Positions 16,608 through 27,033 are shown, counted from the stretch's first letter. The stretch: DNA of 64,000 nt from Clostridia bacterium (GCA_017536205.1 JAFXHX010000003.1:124001-188000); one strand, 5' to 3'. A program made the numbers and translations. Notes: generated by a model from the letters alone, not told the origin.

Positions 16608-18060
16608 AATAACTCTCTAATATCGAAAAGGTTAAAAACTTTATATAGCGTGGCAATAAAAATAACGCTTAAAACCGAACAAATTAAAACGCACCAAAAT
16701 AGTGGAATAAATCTTATAAATATGCCTTTTAAAAGGTGGCAAAATAAAACGGTTGGAATAATTAGCAAAACGCTTAAAAGAATAAACGCCTTGTATTTGG
16801 GTGGATATTCAAGCGTTTTTTTAATTAGTTTAAGGTTTAAAACCGAAGTTAATAGGTAACTTATCATAAGCCCTATAACGAGCGAATAAATGCCTATATA
16901 CTTTGGCAAAAACCAAATACAAAGAACTAGCAAAAACGCACCTATAAGGTAGTAAACAAGCGTTTTTCGTTCAAGATTAAGGCTGTTTAGCATACTTGTT
17001 GAAATTAGTGAAACGCTCATAGGAAGCATTATAAGCGATGCGTTTTGAACGTATTTTCCGGCGTTTAAATTATCGTAAACTAAAACGCCTATTTCTTTTC
17101 CCATTGCAATAAAAACGGGTATAATTAGCGCAGATATAAAAACCGAGCACTTAACTGCCTTTTCAACGTTGTTTTTTAAGGTTACTCGGCTATGCCTATA
17201 ATAGTTGTCAGATAGTTCGGGAACTAATACTAAGGCGATAGAGCCTATTAGCGTTGAAGGTATGTAAATAAGGGGAATACTCATGCCCGAAAGTTCGCCA
17301 AAACTAGCCATTGCTTCGGTTTGGGTAAAGCCACTTACAACTAGCCTAAGTGGTAAAATTACCGCAATTAGCGTGTTTATAAGCGAAGTTAGCGTTCGCA
17401 TAACGGTTATAGGCGTTGCCGAAGATATAAGGGGCTTAAACTCTCCACAAGGGTTTTTAAGTTTTCCACCCGCAAAAAGTAAAGGAGCACCGCCGTTATA
17501 AACGAAAAGACGTAAGATATTAAAACGGCTTTGCCTGCTCCTATAAGCCCGTTTTCGCCACCTACTGCGCCGTTAATTAGTATAACGCCTGCAATAAGCA
17601 TTACTATTTCTTCAAGCAATTCAATAATAGAGTAAGTTAAAAAACTTTTCTTGCCCCAAAAATAGCCCCTAATAACCGAGTAAACCGAAGTTATTACAAT
17701 GCCAGGAAGTATTACTTTAAACACCTCAAACGAGCGTTCGTCGTAAAAGGCAATACCCGAAACGCTTGGAACAAGGTAAATGATAAGCGCAACGGGAAGC
17801 GACGCAATTATGCTTAAAACAATTCCAGCAGTAACGGTAGAAAAGTTTTTTTGCGTTTGATTTTCGGCGTCGTGCTTGGTCATAATTCTTGAAACGGTTA
17901 TGGGAATACCCGATGCCGTTATAGTCATAATAAGCCCAACTACCGATAGCGCCACCTGATAAACGCCGAGTAGTTCTGCACCAAGCGAGCGCGACAAAAA
18001 TATTCTATAAATAAAGCCGAGCAGGCGTTCTACAACCGAAAACACCGTTACTACCAGCAT
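16592..18060 (-). pseudogene. SpoVB-like polysaccharide flippase, split by a frameshift
   Basis: Two adjacent minus-strand frames together make one MATE/PST-family lipid flippase of about 490 residues. The N-terminal 217 aa (17407-18060; LLGFIYRIFLSRSLG is the SpoVB hallmark) run out of frame, and the C-terminal part continues in another frame: its true text begins before the first Met, with GKLKNPCGEFKPLIS at about 17420-17465, and runs through PITVMRTLTSLINTL to 16592. The shift lies at a TTTTT tract near 17475; one extra T would restore a single frame. It may be a real mutation or a homopolymer error. Upstream in-frame codons (IKKIVKT before the first ATG, with a GGATGG-like site) suggest translation may begin earlier at an ATT near 18081. 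A second, intact relative is at 38330. Confidence 0.8.
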
Positions 18061-18162
18061 TGTTTTAACAATCTTTTTAATAACCCACCATCCTAACGCT
18101 ACATTTTATTATCAAAAGGTTTAAGTTAGAATAAAAATAGCCAACAAAGAATAGTTTAAATT

Positions 18163-18465
18163 ATGAAAAACTTTGCTTTTATGCCTATAAACGGCGGGTA
18201 TTATTGCGTTTTGAAAGGCGAAACGCTTAACGATATAGAAAACAAGTTTATAACCACCAAAAATCTTATTATCAAAGAAAACTTTTTAACCCGTGAACTT
18301 AAAGAAGGCGACGTTATATTTATAACGCCATACTCGAAAAGTTACGTTGTAAAAATAAGCGACACCCCTAAAAGTATCGAACTTGCTTTGGGTAAACCGT
18401 TTGAAGAAATTATAAGGCTTAACAAAATCACTTACGTTTATCCGTTTATGCACCTAGTCGTGTAA
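18163..18465 (+). CDS. Small LysM-domain protein
   Basis: 100 aa containing two LysM-like repeats: residues ~12-54 (YYCVLKGETLNDIENKF ... LKEGDVIFI) and a more divergent ~58-100 (YVVKISDTPKSIELAL ... LHLVV-like end). LysM binds peptidoglycan or chitin-type glycans. There is no signal peptide, so it would act from the cytosol, as in some spore coat or cortex proteins, but that is inference. No clear ribosome binding site. It is divergent from the flippase pseudogene and ends at a terminator. Confidence 0.7.
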   Translation: MKNFAFMPINGGYYCVLKGETLNDIENKFITTKNLIIKENFLTRELKEGDVIFITPYSKSYVVKISDTPKSIELALGKPFEEIIRLNKITYVYPFMHLVV

Positions 18466-18492
18466 AAGCGTAAAAATCGCCAAAAACCGTGC

Positions 18493-18520
18493 AAAACCAC
18501 TATTGTGGTTTTATTTTTTT
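18493..18520 (+). terminator. Rho-independent terminator upstream of secA
   Basis: AAAACCAC pairs with GTGGTTTT around TATT, followed by ATTTTTTT. Confidence 0.8.
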
Positions 18521-18531
18521 ACCTAAAAGTG

Positions 18532-18560
18532 TAGACTTTAAGGGTAAAATATAGTATATT
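18532..18560 (+). promoter_or_regulatory. Predicted promoter of the secA operon
   Basis: TAGACT at 18532-18537 and TATATT at 18555-18560 with a 17-nt spacer, about 30 nt before the secA start. Confidence 0.5.
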
Positions 18561-18591
18561 ATATAAGTATAAAACTATAATGGAGACGAAT

Positions 18592-21291
18592 ATGGGTTTA
18601 ATTAAATGGATTTTAGAACACGATACCAGAGTAGGTCTTAAAAATATAGGTAAAATTGCGGACAAGGTATTAGCGCTTTCGCCTAAATACGAAGCGATGA
18701 CCGAAGAAGAACTTAAAGGTCAAACCGCAATACTTAAAGAGCGTGTAAAAGGTGGCGAGTCGCTTGATAAAATACTTCCCGAAGCGTTTGCAACGGTAAG
18801 AGAAGCAAGTTACCGCGTTTTAAATATGCGCCACTATAAAGTTCAAATTATGGGTGGTATATGCGTTCACGAAGGTAGAGTTGCCGAACTTAAAACGGGT
18901 GAAGGTAAAACGCTTATGGCAACCCTTCCTGCATACCTTAACGCACTTACTGGTAAAGGCGTTCACGTCGTTACGGTAAACGATTACCTTGCTTCTCGTG
19001 ACGCGGAGTGGATGGGTAAAGTTTATAAATACCTTGGCTTAACCGTTGGCGTTAACGTTCACGACCTTACCGACGACCAAAAACGTGAAGCCTATGCTTG
19101 CGATATAACCTACGGCACCAACAACGAGTTTGGCTTTGACTATCTTCGCGATAACTTAAAAGTCAACCTTAAAGATATGGTTCAACGTGGGCTTGAATTT
19201 GCAATAATCGACGAAGTTGACTCTATTTTAATAGACGAGGCAAGAACTCCCCTTATAATTTCGGGTAGGGGCGAAAAGTCTAGCGAACTTTATATTCAAG
19301 CAAACCGTTTCGTTAAAACGCTTGTAAAAGAAGAAGACTTTACCGTTGATATTAAAGATAAGTCAGTTCAAATTACCGAATCGGGCGCTTTAAAGGCTGA
19401 AAAGTTCTTTAATATTGAAAGTTTTTCAGATATTCAAAACGCCGACCTTTCTCACCATATTCAACAAGCGCTTAAAGCGCACCACATTTTCCGTCGTGAC
19501 AACGATTACGTAGTTGAAGGGGGCGAGATTTTAATAGTTGACGAGTTTACCGGCCGTTTAATGATAGGTAGGCGTTATAGTAACGGTCTTCACCAAGCCA
19601 TTGAAGCCAAAGAAAACGTTCAAGTTAGAAACGAAAACAAAACGCACGCAACTATTACTTTCCAAAACTATTTCCGTTTATACAAAAAACTTTCGGGTAT
19701 GACGGGTACTGCTAAAACCGAAGAAGAAGAGTTTAGAACCATTTACGGTCTAGACGTTTTAGAAATACCCACCAACCGCCCCATGATAAGAGTTGACGAG
19801 CCAGACGTTATATATTCTACCGAAAAAGGTAAACTTCGTGCAATTATATCAGACATTATCGAAAGCCACGAAAAAGGTCAACCCGTGCTAGTTGGTACGG
19901 TTACCGTTGAAAAATCGGAAGAGATTTCAAAGCACCTTATCAAAAACAGAATTAAGCACAACATATTAAACGCTAAAAACCACTCTCGTGAAGCGCAAAT
20001 TATAGCGCAAGCGGGTAAAAAGGGCGCAGTTACCATAGCAACCAACATGGCAGGCCGTGGTACCGATATACTTTTGGGTGGCAACCCCGAATACCTTGCT
20101 AAACAAGATTTAATAAACAAGGGCGTTGAGCCTGAAGTTATAGAACTTGCAACTTCTTACGTTCAAAACGTTCCCGAAGAAGTGTTAAAGGTAAGGGAAG
20201 AATACCGTGAAATACTTAAAAAACACACGGCTATTACCGAAAAAGAAAAAGAAGAAGTTACTGCGCTTGGTGGTTTAAGAATTATAGGTACGGAGCGCCA
20301 CGAATCACGCCGTATCGACAACCAACTTCGTGGTCGTTCAGGCCGTCAAGGCGATGCGGGCTCGTCGCTATTTTACATTTCGCTTGAAGACGACCTTGCA
20401 AAGCGTTTCGGCGGTGATAGGCTTATGGGCATTTACGAAGCCTTTAAAGTTGATGAAGACACGCCTATGCAAGCCAAAATGCTTGCTCGCCAAATTGAAA
20501 ATGCACAGCGCACTATTGAAGGCAAAAACTTTGGTATTCGCCGTCAAATTATCGAATACGACGACGTTATGAACACCCAACGCCACGTTATTTACAAAGA
20601 GCGTATGGACGTTTTAAAGGGCGAAGATATTCACCAAAAAATACTCAACCTTATTCCCGATATCGTTCAAGGCATTATTGCTAGGGTAGTTAATATCGGT
20701 CAAGAGCCTTCTAAATGGGATGGTGAAAAACTCAACAAAGCGCTTGAAGAGAAAGTTCTTCCGCAAGAAACCAACTTTATAACCCCGTCACGCCTTGAAA
20801 AGTGGGACTATGAAGAGATTTTAACGAGGGTTGTAAACAAAGTTATTGAAGTTTACGAAGAAAAAATCGAACGCTATAAGGGTATGAACGTTGACTTTAA
20901 CGAGATTGAACGCATAGTTCTTCTTAAAAACGTTGATAGAAAGTGGATTGACCACATCGACGCTATGGACGAGTTAAAGCGTGGTATTTCACTTCGTGGT
21001 TACGCTCACGAAAACCCCATTAACGCCTACAAGAAAGAAGGTCTTGATATGTTCGAAGCAATGATAGAATCTATTCAAGACGAAACGGTAACCGTTTTAT
21101 TAAAAGGCGAACTTAGAGCGCCCGTTGTTAGACAAGGAGTTAAACCTAACAACCTTACGCAGTCGGGTGGCAGTAGCGAAAATAGGCCTACGGGTACTAT
21201 CGTAAACAAGAATAAAAAGGTAGGCAGAAACGACCCCTGTCCTTGTGGTAGTGGTAAGAAATACAAAAACTGTTGTGGAAGTAATTTATGA
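18592..21291 (+). CDS. secA: Preprotein translocase ATPase SecA
   Basis: Motor of the Sec secretion pathway. Walker A region LKTGEGKTLMATLPAYL at about residues 100-116, DEVDSILIDEARTPL, motif IATNMAGRGTDI and the C-terminal zinc-binding CPCGSGKKYKNCC are present. 899 aa. The ATG at 18592 is chosen over one 12 nt upstream because TGGAGA lies at the right distance and MGLIKWILEHD aligns with other SecAs. It overlaps prfB by 4 nt (ATGA), the same gene order as in Bacillus. Confidence 0.97.
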   Translation: MGLIKWILEHDTRVGLKNIGKIADKVLALSPKYEAMTEEELKGQTAILKERVKGGESLDKILPEAFATVREASYRVLNMRHYKVQIMGGICVHEGRVAELKTGEGKTLMATLPAYLNALTGKGVHVVTVNDYLASRDAEWMGKVYKYLGLTVGVNVHDLTDDQKREAYACDITYGTNNEFGFDYLRDNLKVNLKDMVQRGLEFAIIDEVDSILIDEARTPLIISGRGEKSSELYIQANRFVKTLVKEEDFTVDIKDKSVQITESGALKAEKFFNIESFSDIQNADLSHHIQQALKAHHIFRRDNDYVVEGGEILIVDEFTGRLMIGRRYSNGLHQAIEAKENVQVRNENKTHATITFQNYFRLYKKLSGMTGTAKTEEEEFRTIYGLDVLEIPTNRPMIRVDEPDVIYSTEKGKLRAIISDIIESHEKGQPVLVGTVTVEKSEEISKHLIKNRIKHNILNAKNHSREAQIIAQAGKKGAVTIATNMAGRGTDILLGGNPEYLAKQDLINKGVEPEVIELATSYVQNVPEEVLKVREEYREILKKHTAITEKEKEEVTALGGLRIIGTERHESRRIDNQLRGRSGRQGDAGSSLFYISLEDDLAKRFGGDRLMGIYEAFKVDEDTPMQAKMLARQIENAQRTIEGKNFGIRRQIIEYDDVMNTQRHVIYKERMDVLKGEDIHQKILNLIPDIVQGIIARVVNIGQEPSKWDGEKLNKALEEKVLPQETNFITPSRLEKWDYEEILTRVVNKVIEVYEEKIERYKGMNVDFNEIERIVLLKNVDRKWIDHIDAMDELKRGISLRGYAHENPINAYKKEGLDMFEAMIESIQDETVTVLLKGELRAPVVRQGVKPNNLTQSGGSSENRPTGTIVNKNKKVGRNDPCPCGSGKKYKNCCGSNL

Positions 21292-22385
21292 TAAGAACTG
21301 ACTTATACTGGCAAAAAATTGAAGACTTAAAATCAACGCTTAAAGAAGCCGGCTATTCGCTCGACATAGATACTGCTCGCCACGACCTTGAAAAAATAGA
21401 AAAAGAACTTGAAAAAGAAGAAGTTTACACCGACCTTAAAAAGTCGGCGGAATATTCTAAAAAAGCGCAGGCAATTCGCAATAAAATAGAAGTTTTCGAT
21501 AAGGCTGAAAAAGCAATTAACGACGCTGAAGAAATGATAACTTTATGCGAAGAAGAAAACGACGATAGTTTTATGAGCGAAGTTGAACTCGACCTTAAAG
21601 AAGCCGAAGAAGATATTGAAAAAATACGCCTTCAATCACTTCTTCGTGGTAAGTACGACAGTTCTTCTGCGCTTATGACGCTTCACGCAGGCGCAGGTGG
21701 CACCGAGGCGTGCGACTGGACTGAAATGCTTTACCGTATGTATATGATGTACGCAGAAAAGCACGGCTACACTATAACCGAACTCGATAGGCTTGAAGGC
21801 GATTCGGCAGGTATTAAAAGCGTTTCGTTTAGAGTTGACGGCATTAACGCTTACGGCTATTTAAAGGCGGAAAAAGGCGTTCATAGGCTTGTTAGAATAT
21901 CGCCGTTCGATGCCAACGCAAGAAGGCAAACTTCGTTTTCATCGGTTGAAGTTATGCCCGAAATTGAAGATGCTGGAGAAATAGAAATACGCCCCGAAGA
22001 AATTAAGGTAGATACTTACCGTTCGTCAGGCGCAGGTGGCCAACACGTTAACAAAACGGAATCGGCAATAAGAATAACGCATATTCCAACGGGCATTATC
22101 GTTGCGTGCCAAAACGAGCGTTCGCAAATACAAAACCGTGAGCAAGCAATGAAAATGCTTATGAGTAAACTCGTTGAAAGGCGTGAAGCCGAAAAGATGG
22201 CTGAAGCGCAGTCAATAAAGGGCGAAATTAAAAAAATAGAGTGGGGTAGCCAAATACGTTCGTACGTATTTTGCCCGTACACGCTTGTTAAAGACCACAG
22301 AACGGGTGCTGAAAATAGCAACGTTGACGCCGTTATGGACGGTGATATCGACTTATTTATTATCGACTATCTTAAAAAATCGTAA
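21288..22385 (+). CDS. prfB: Peptide chain release factor 2
   Basis: Recognises UAA and UGA stop codons and triggers peptide release. GGQ motif in SSGAGGQHVNKTESAIRIT, the codon-recognition SPF in RISPFDANA, and the C-terminal WGSQIRSYV block. 365 aa in one continuous frame, including the N-terminal helices. The programmed +1 frameshift found near codon 25 in many bacterial prfB genes is absent, so autoregulation by UGA readthrough is not expected. Confidence 0.95.
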   Translation: MIRTDLYWQKIEDLKSTLKEAGYSLDIDTARHDLEKIEKELEKEEVYTDLKKSAEYSKKAQAIRNKIEVFDKAEKAINDAEEMITLCEEENDDSFMSEVELDLKEAEEDIEKIRLQSLLRGKYDSSSALMTLHAGAGGTEACDWTEMLYRMYMMYAEKHGYTITELDRLEGDSAGIKSVSFRVDGINAYGYLKAEKGVHRLVRISPFDANARRQTSFSSVEVMPEIEDAGEIEIRPEEIKVDTYRSSGAGGQHVNKTESAIRITHIPTGIIVACQNERSQIQNREQAMKMLMSKLVERREAEKMAEAQSIKGEIKKIEWGSQIRSYVFCPYTLVKDHRTGAENSNVDAVMDGDIDLFIIDYLKKS

Positions 22386-23428
22386 TGAGTTATTTAGAGA
22401 ATATAAAAACGGCGGTTATTAAAGAAAACGCCGTTATACTTGCAATAGAATCAAGTTGTGATGAAACTGCCGCGTCGGTTATTCGCGGGGGCAGAGAGAT
22501 TTTGTCGTCTGTAATATCAACTTCTATGAGCGAACACGTTAGGTTTGGGGGAGTAGTTCCCGAAATAGCGTCAAGGGCGCACACGTCTTATATATCTAAA
22601 ACGGTAGAAAAAGCAGTGTTAGAGGCGGGAATTACGTTAAGCGATTTAGATGTTATTGCAGTTACTTACGGCTCTGGGCTTATAGGCGCGCTACTCGTTG
22701 GCGTTTCTTACGCAAAGGCGCTTGCTTATTCGCTTAACATACCACTAGTACCCGTAAGCCATATAAGGGGGCACGTTTCGGCAGGTTATTTAAGTTCTAA
22801 AGAACTTAAACCACCGTTCATTTGCCTTCTTGCAAGTGGTGGACACACGGCTATTATAGAAGTAAAAGACTATTACACCTATAACGTTTTAGGTGGCACG
22901 CTAGACGATGCCGCCGGTGAAGCGTTTGATAAAGTTGCAAGGGTTTTAGGGCTTGAATATCCAGGTGGACCTAACATTGAAAGGCTTGCCCGTGAAGGTA
23001 GTAACGTAATTGAACTTCCTAAAATGTTAAAGGGCAAAAAGGGTTACGACTTTTCTTATAGCGGGCTTAAAACGGCAGTTATTAACTATTGCCACCAAAA
23101 AGTCCAAAAAGGTGAAGACTTTAACAAGGCAGACGTTGCTTGCTCTTTTCAATGCTCTGCAATCGACGTGTTAGTTGAAAAAACACTAAACGCACTTAAA
23201 GATAAGGGATTTAAAGTGTTGTCGGTGGGTGGTGGTGTTGCCGCAAACGGCTATCTTCGTGAAAAACTTGAAAAAGAGTGCAAAAAGCGTGGATATACGC
23301 TCGTTCTTCCCGAAAAGAAATTGTGCACCGACAATGCGTGTATGATAGGCGCAGAAGGCTATTTGCAATATTTAAATGGTAATTTTGCAGGGCTTGATTT
23401 AAACGCTCAAGCGTTTGTTAAACTTTAA
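22385..23428 (+). CDS. tsaD: tRNA threonylcarbamoyladenosine synthase subunit TsaD
   Basis: Transfers the threonylcarbamoyl group to A37 of ANN-decoding tRNAs, with TsaB and TsaE. ASKHA-family ATPase with AIESSCDETAASV near residue 20, FGGVVPEIASRAH, the metal-binding HxxxH (HIRGH; the usual text is HxEGH) and SVGGGVAANGYLR. 347 aa. Its ATG overlaps the prfB stop by one base. tsaB and tsaE are not in the window. Confidence 0.95.
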   Translation: MSYLENIKTAVIKENAVILAIESSCDETAASVIRGGREILSSVISTSMSEHVRFGGVVPEIASRAHTSYISKTVEKAVLEAGITLSDLDVIAVTYGSGLIGALLVGVSYAKALAYSLNIPLVPVSHIRGHVSAGYLSSKELKPPFICLLASGGHTAIIEVKDYYTYNVLGGTLDDAAGEAFDKVARVLGLEYPGGPNIERLAREGSNVIELPKMLKGKKGYDFSYSGLKTAVINYCHQKVQKGEDFNKADVACSFQCSAIDVLVEKTLNALKDKGFKVLSVGGGVAANGYLREKLEKECKKRGYTLVLPEKKLCTDNACMIGAEGYLQYLNGNFAGLDLNAQAFVKL

Positions 23429-23432
23429 AATT

Positions 23433-24596
23433 ATGAAAAAGATATTTAGTTTATTTATAAAAAACGCAAACGACGTAACTAATCCCGAAGTGCGTTTTAA
23501 ATACGCTAGCGTTACAAGCGTTTTCGGCGTTATAGTAAACGCAATTTTAGTTGCTATAAAGTTTATTGCGTTTTTATTATCGGGTTCCGTTTCAATTTTG
23601 GCAGACGCACTCAATAACCTTTCCGACGCTTCTACTTCAATAGTTGGGTTTATAGGTTTTAAACTTTCAATGCGCCCTGCCGATAAAGAGCACCCTTACG
23701 GCCACGGTAGATACGAATACGTTACTGCGCTCTTAGTTTGCATTATTATAATGGTTATCGGCGTTGAACTTTTTAAAAGTGGCGTTGAAAAAATTATAAC
23801 CCCGTCGCCTGTGGAACTAACGCTCACAACGCTTATAATTTTACTTTCATCAATTATTCTTAAAATATTTTTATCCGTGTTAAACGGCGTTGGCGGAAAA
23901 CTTATAAAATCAAACACCTTGCTTGCAACTATGCAAGATTCTAGAAACGATGCTATTGCAACTTTTGCAGTTTTAATATCGCTTGTAATAAACCACTTTT
24001 TTAGCGTTAATTTAGACGGGTATATGACCGTTGCCGTTGCAATATTTATATTTATTAGTGGTATAGGTATTATTCGCGACACCGTTTCGGGCTTGGTAGG
24101 TAAGCCACCCGAAAAAGAAACTGTTGAAAAAATCAAGCAAAAACTTCTTAGTAACGAAGGGGTTTTAGGTATTCACGACCTTATCGTTCACGATTACGGC
24201 GTGGGCAGGCAGTTTGCAAGCGTTCACGTTGAAATGGCCGCTGAAGGCGACGTTATTTTAAGCCACGAACTTATCGATGCTATTGAAAAAAGATTTTTAG
24301 AAGAAGACGGGCTTGAAATAGTAATTCACTTCGACCCCGTTTCAACTACAAACCCGTTAGCCGTTGAAATGCGCGATTATTTAACTTCTAACGTTAGCGC
24401 CGTTAACGATAAACTTTCCGTTCACGACGTTAGAATAGTAGAAGGCAAGTATAGAAACATAGTTATTTTCGATTGCGTTATGCCACATAGCGTTCCCTTT
24501 ACCGAAAAAGAACTTAAACTTCGCCTAGACGAACTCGTTAAATTGAAGTACCCATCGTTCGACACCGTTGTTACGATTGATAAAGTTTTTGAATAA
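23433..24596 (+). CDS. Cation diffusion facilitator (CDF) family metal exporter
   Basis: 387 aa with an N-terminal six-helix domain and a C-terminal cytoplasmic dimerisation domain. Metal-site signatures ADALNNLSDASTS and HPYGHGRYEYV are typical of the Mn/Fe/Zn-type bacterial CDFs. The ferredoxin-like tail contains VEMAAEGDVILSHELIDAIE. The start at 23433 is chosen because it is the first ATG past the tsaD stop. Exact metal cannot be told. Last gene before a bidirectional terminator. Confidence 0.9.
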   Translation: MKKIFSLFIKNANDVTNPEVRFKYASVTSVFGVIVNAILVAIKFIAFLLSGSVSILADALNNLSDASTSIVGFIGFKLSMRPADKEHPYGHGRYEYVTALLVCIIIMVIGVELFKSGVEKIITPSPVELTLTTLIILLSSIILKIFLSVLNGVGGKLIKSNTLLATMQDSRNDAIATFAVLISLVINHFFSVNLDGYMTVAVAIFIFISGIGIIRDTVSGLVGKPPEKETVEKIKQKLLSNEGVLGIHDLIVHDYGVGRQFASVHVEMAAEGDVILSHELIDAIEKRFLEEDGLEIVIHFDPVSTTNPLAVEMRDYLTSNVSAVNDKLSVHDVRIVEGKYRNIVIFDCVMPHSVPFTEKELKLRLDELVKLKYPSFDTVVTIDKVFE

Positions 24597-24623
24597 AAAA
24601 AGCGAGCATTTGCTCGCTTTTTT
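24595..24623. terminator. Bidirectional terminator between the CDF gene and the ABC importer operon
   Basis: AAAAAGCGAGCA pairs with TGCTCGCTTTTT around TT, with flanking A and T runs; serves both convergent units. Confidence 0.9.
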
Positions 24624-24625
24624 AG

Positions 24626-25444
24626 TTATAACACTTTAGATAAAAAGTCTTTAAGTCTTGCGTTTTGTGGGTTAGAAAAGAACTCTTTAGGCTCGTTTTC
24701 TTCTTTAATAACGCCTTCGTCTATAAATATAATTCTATTTGCAATTTCTTTTGCAAAGCCCATTTCGTGCGTTACTATAACCATAGTAATACCAGCGTTT
24801 GCTAAGTCTTTCATAAGTTCTAAAACTTCGCCAACCATTTCGGGGTCTAACGCCGAAGTAGGCTCGTCAAACAGTAGCGCTTTTGGGTTCATATTAAGCG
24901 CTCGCGCAATCGCAATACGTTGTTTTTGACCGCCTGAAAGCCTTGAAGGAAACTCGTTTTTCTTATCGAGAAGCCCTATTCTTTCAAGTAATGCTTCAGC
25001 GTCTTTTTCGGCTTGCTCGGGCGTTTTAAGTTTAAGTTCAACGGGCGCTAACGTCATATTGCCCATAACGGTAAGGTTGTTAAATAGGTTAAAGTGTTGA
25101 AACACCATTCCCATTTGCGCACGGCCTTCGTTAATGTCTATGCAATAGTTACTAGCAAAATCTTTAAAGTCTTGTTTAGTTTTAAGTTCGGGGTGAAGTT
25201 TTTTATCGGGTTGAGATATAAGTTTGCCGTCAAGCCAAACTTCGCCTTTTTCAGGGGTTTCAAGCAAGTTCATACAGCGAAGAAGAGTAGATTTACCCGA
25301 GCCCGACGGCCCTATAATAACAACTTTTTCGCCTTGCTTTATATCGAGCGAAACGCCGTTTAAAACGTTAAGTTTACCAAAACTTTTATAAACGTTTTTA
25401 ACCGAAATAGTGGGGTTAGCGTTATGTAAATTATCGTTTGTCAC
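24626..25444 (-). CDS. Polar amino-acid ABC transporter, ATP-binding protein (GlnQ type)
   Basis: 272 aa. Walker [11 protein letters not shown]-loop [11 protein letters not shown], signature LSGGQKQR, Walker [13 protein letters not shown]. Compared with GlnQ/HisP it carries an insert of about 25 residues between the N-terminal sheet and the Q-loop ([15 protein letters not shown]), a variant common in gut Clostridia. It overlaps the permease gene by 14 nt and is the last gene of a three-gene importer operon. Confidence 0.93.
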   Translation of the reverse strand: MTNDNLHNANPTISVKNVYKSFGKLNVLNGVSLDIKQGEKVVIIGPSGSGKSTLLRCMNLLETPEKGEVWLDGKLISQPDKKLHPELKTKQDFKDFASNYCIDINEGRAQMGMVFQHFNLFNNLTVMGNMTLAPVELKLKTPEQAEKDAEALLERIGLLDKKNEFPSRLSGGQKQRIAIARALNMNPKALLFDEPTSALDPEMVGEVLELMKDLANAGITMVIVTHEMGFAKEIANRIIFIDEGVIKEENEPKEFFSNPQNARLKDFLSKVL

Positions 25445-26147
25445 TTGCCCTTAACCTCCTTTCAATTATTTTTATAATAAACGTAAGTAAATAAACTATT
25501 GCAAGGTAGAAAATTGCAACTACCGTCATAGGAACTAAAAAGTTAGAAAGTTCGTTAGGTCCACCTATAATTTTTGAAGCAACGGTAAGGTCTATAATTT
25601 CGCCAACAAGCGAAACAATACTTGTTTCTTTAATAAGCGCAATAATTTCGTTACCGATGGCGGGTATAACGTTTTTAACGGCTTGTGGAATAACTATTTT
25701 AGTCATCGTTTTCGAGTAAGAAAGTCCAAGTGCTCTACCTGCTTCCGTTTGACCTATATCAACAGAAAGTATTCCCGCTCTTATAGACTCTGAAACGTAA
25801 GCACCAGAGTTTATACCAAATGCAATAATTGCAGTAAGTTCCATAGGAAAGCCTTTAATTTCAAAAATTACGAAAGCCATAATAAAAAGTTGTAATGCCA
25901 TAGGCGTTCCACGGAAAATAGTGGTGTAGGCGTCACAAATAACGTTAAGCACCCTTATAACGGGGTTTTTAGAAGGAATTATTTTAACTATCGCAACCAA
26001 AGTTCCTATAATTAAACCAACAACGGTTGCCCCCACCGATATAAGAAGAGTGTTAAATAGCCCTTCAAAAATAACGTCCATATACTCTTTAGACGTAAAT
26101 ATGCTTGCAAGTGTTTCAAAAAAACCTGCATTTAAATTAAATAACAT
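25431..26147 (-). CDS. Polar amino-acid ABC transporter, permease (HisM/GlnP type)
   Basis: 238 aa, five predicted transmembrane helices. The EAA loop that contacts the ATPase is [22 protein letters not shown], cut here as [23 protein letters not shown] is typical of His/Glu/Asp-type permeases. Preceded by AAGGA. It probably works as a homodimer since only one permease gene is present. Confidence 0.92.
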   Translation of the reverse strand: MLFNLNAGFFETLASIFTSKEYMDVIFEGLFNTLLISVGATVVGLIIGTLVAIVKIIPSKNPVIRVLNVICDAYTTIFRGTPMALQLFIMAFVIFEIKGFPMELTAIIAFGINSGAYVSESIRAGILSVDIGQTEAGRALGLSYSKTMTKIVIPQAVKNVIPAIGNEIIALIKETSIVSLVGEIIDLTVASKIIGGPNELSNFLVPMTVVAIFYLAIVYLLTFIIKIIERRLRASDKR

Positions 26148-26165
26148 AAAAATCCTTTAATAAAA

Positions 26166-26186
26166 GAAACCGCATAAGGCGGTTTC
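26166..26186 (-). other. Intercistronic hairpin between binding protein and permease genes
   Basis: GAAACCGC pairs with GCGGTTTC around ATAAG; on the minus strand it is followed by TTTTATT. It may attenuate the downstream genes or stabilise the upstream mRNA, giving excess binding protein as is usual in such operons. Confidence 0.65.
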
Positions 26187-26199
26187 TATATTTTAATAA

Positions 26200-27033
26200 T
26201 TAGTCGTTAAGACCAAGGTGTTGTTGAACGAGTGCTAAAATGCCTTGTTCGCCAAGTTCTGCAAGAACTTCGTTAATAGCGGTTAAAAGTTCGGTGTTAC
26301 CCTTAGTAACTGCAATAGCGTATTGTTCTTCGGTAGCGGTGTTAACGTTGTAGTAAAGTGCGTAGCATTTGTAAGCCGTGTTAGCGTTGCAAATGTATTG
26401 TGCGGGAAGTTTGTCAACTACAACAACGTCGCAACGGTTAGAGTTCATTGCTTCAACTGCAACCTGTGCGTTGTCGTAAGCAATTAAATCGTCGTTTGAC
26501 TTGCCGGTAAGTTCACCGGGGTATTCGGGGCCGTCACCGTTAATTTCAAGGTCAACGTAAATGTGACCCGTGGTGTCGCGTTGAACGCCTATTTTCTTGG
26601 TCATAAGGTCGGTCCAGAATACGCACGCCGTACCGTCGGTAGCAGTTTTAACTTCAATAGAGTTGTCGCTTGCTTTCATAATAACGTATTGAACTGAAGT
26701 ATAGTAGGGGTTAGAGAAATCAACTTTTTCTGCGCGAGCGTCGGTAATAGTAATACCTGCGGCGCCACAGTCAAACTTTTTACCGCTAGCAACGTTATCG
26801 ATAATAACGTCGAAATCGGTGTTAACGAACTTAACTTTTTTGCCAAGTTTTTCGCCAACTTTATTCATAATGTCAACGTCAACGCCAACGATTTTTTTGC
26901 CTTCGTAATATTCAAACGGTGCAAAGTATGCGTTAGTGTCAACGTAAATGGTGTTTGCTGAACATGCCGAAAAACTCATAAGTGAAACGGCGCATAAAAC
27001 GCTTGCAATAAGTGCCTTTAATAATTTTTTCAT
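26200..27033 (-). CDS. Amino-acid ABC transporter substrate-binding lipoprotein
   Basis: 277 aa. Lipoprotein signal peptide with lipobox SFSAC (Cys24). Family-3 binding-protein blocks are VDVDIMNKVGEKLGKKV and CGAAGITITDAR, the latter close to the usual DxxxxGxTITxxR. First gene of the importer operon with AAGGAGC upstream. Substrate is some polar amino acid and cannot be specified. Confidence 0.92.
   Translation of the reverse strand: MKKLLKALIASVLCAVSLMSFSACSANTIYVDTNAYFAPFEYYEGKKIVGVDVDIMNKVGEKLGKKVKFVNTDFDVIIDNVASGKKFDCGAAGITITDARAEKVDFSNPYYTSVQYVIMKASDNSIEVKTATDGTACVFWTDLMTKKIGVQRDTTGHIYVDLEINGDGPEYPGELTGKSNDDLIAYDNAQVAVEAMNSNRCDVVVVDKLPAQYICNANTAYKCYALYYNVNTATEEQYAIAVTKGNTELLTAINEVLAELGEQGILALVQQHLGLND

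Noticed and set aside
17475..17480. Programmed -1 ribosomal frameshift in the flippase gene
   Set aside because: The site lacks a proper X-XXY-YYZ slippery heptamer in the needed frame and no clear downstream stimulatory stem was seen; a simple mutation or homopolymer error is likelier.
21288..21400. Looked for the programmed +1 frameshift of prfB
   Set aside because: The frame is continuous from ATG with no in-frame UGA near codon 25; no slippery CUU-UGA site.
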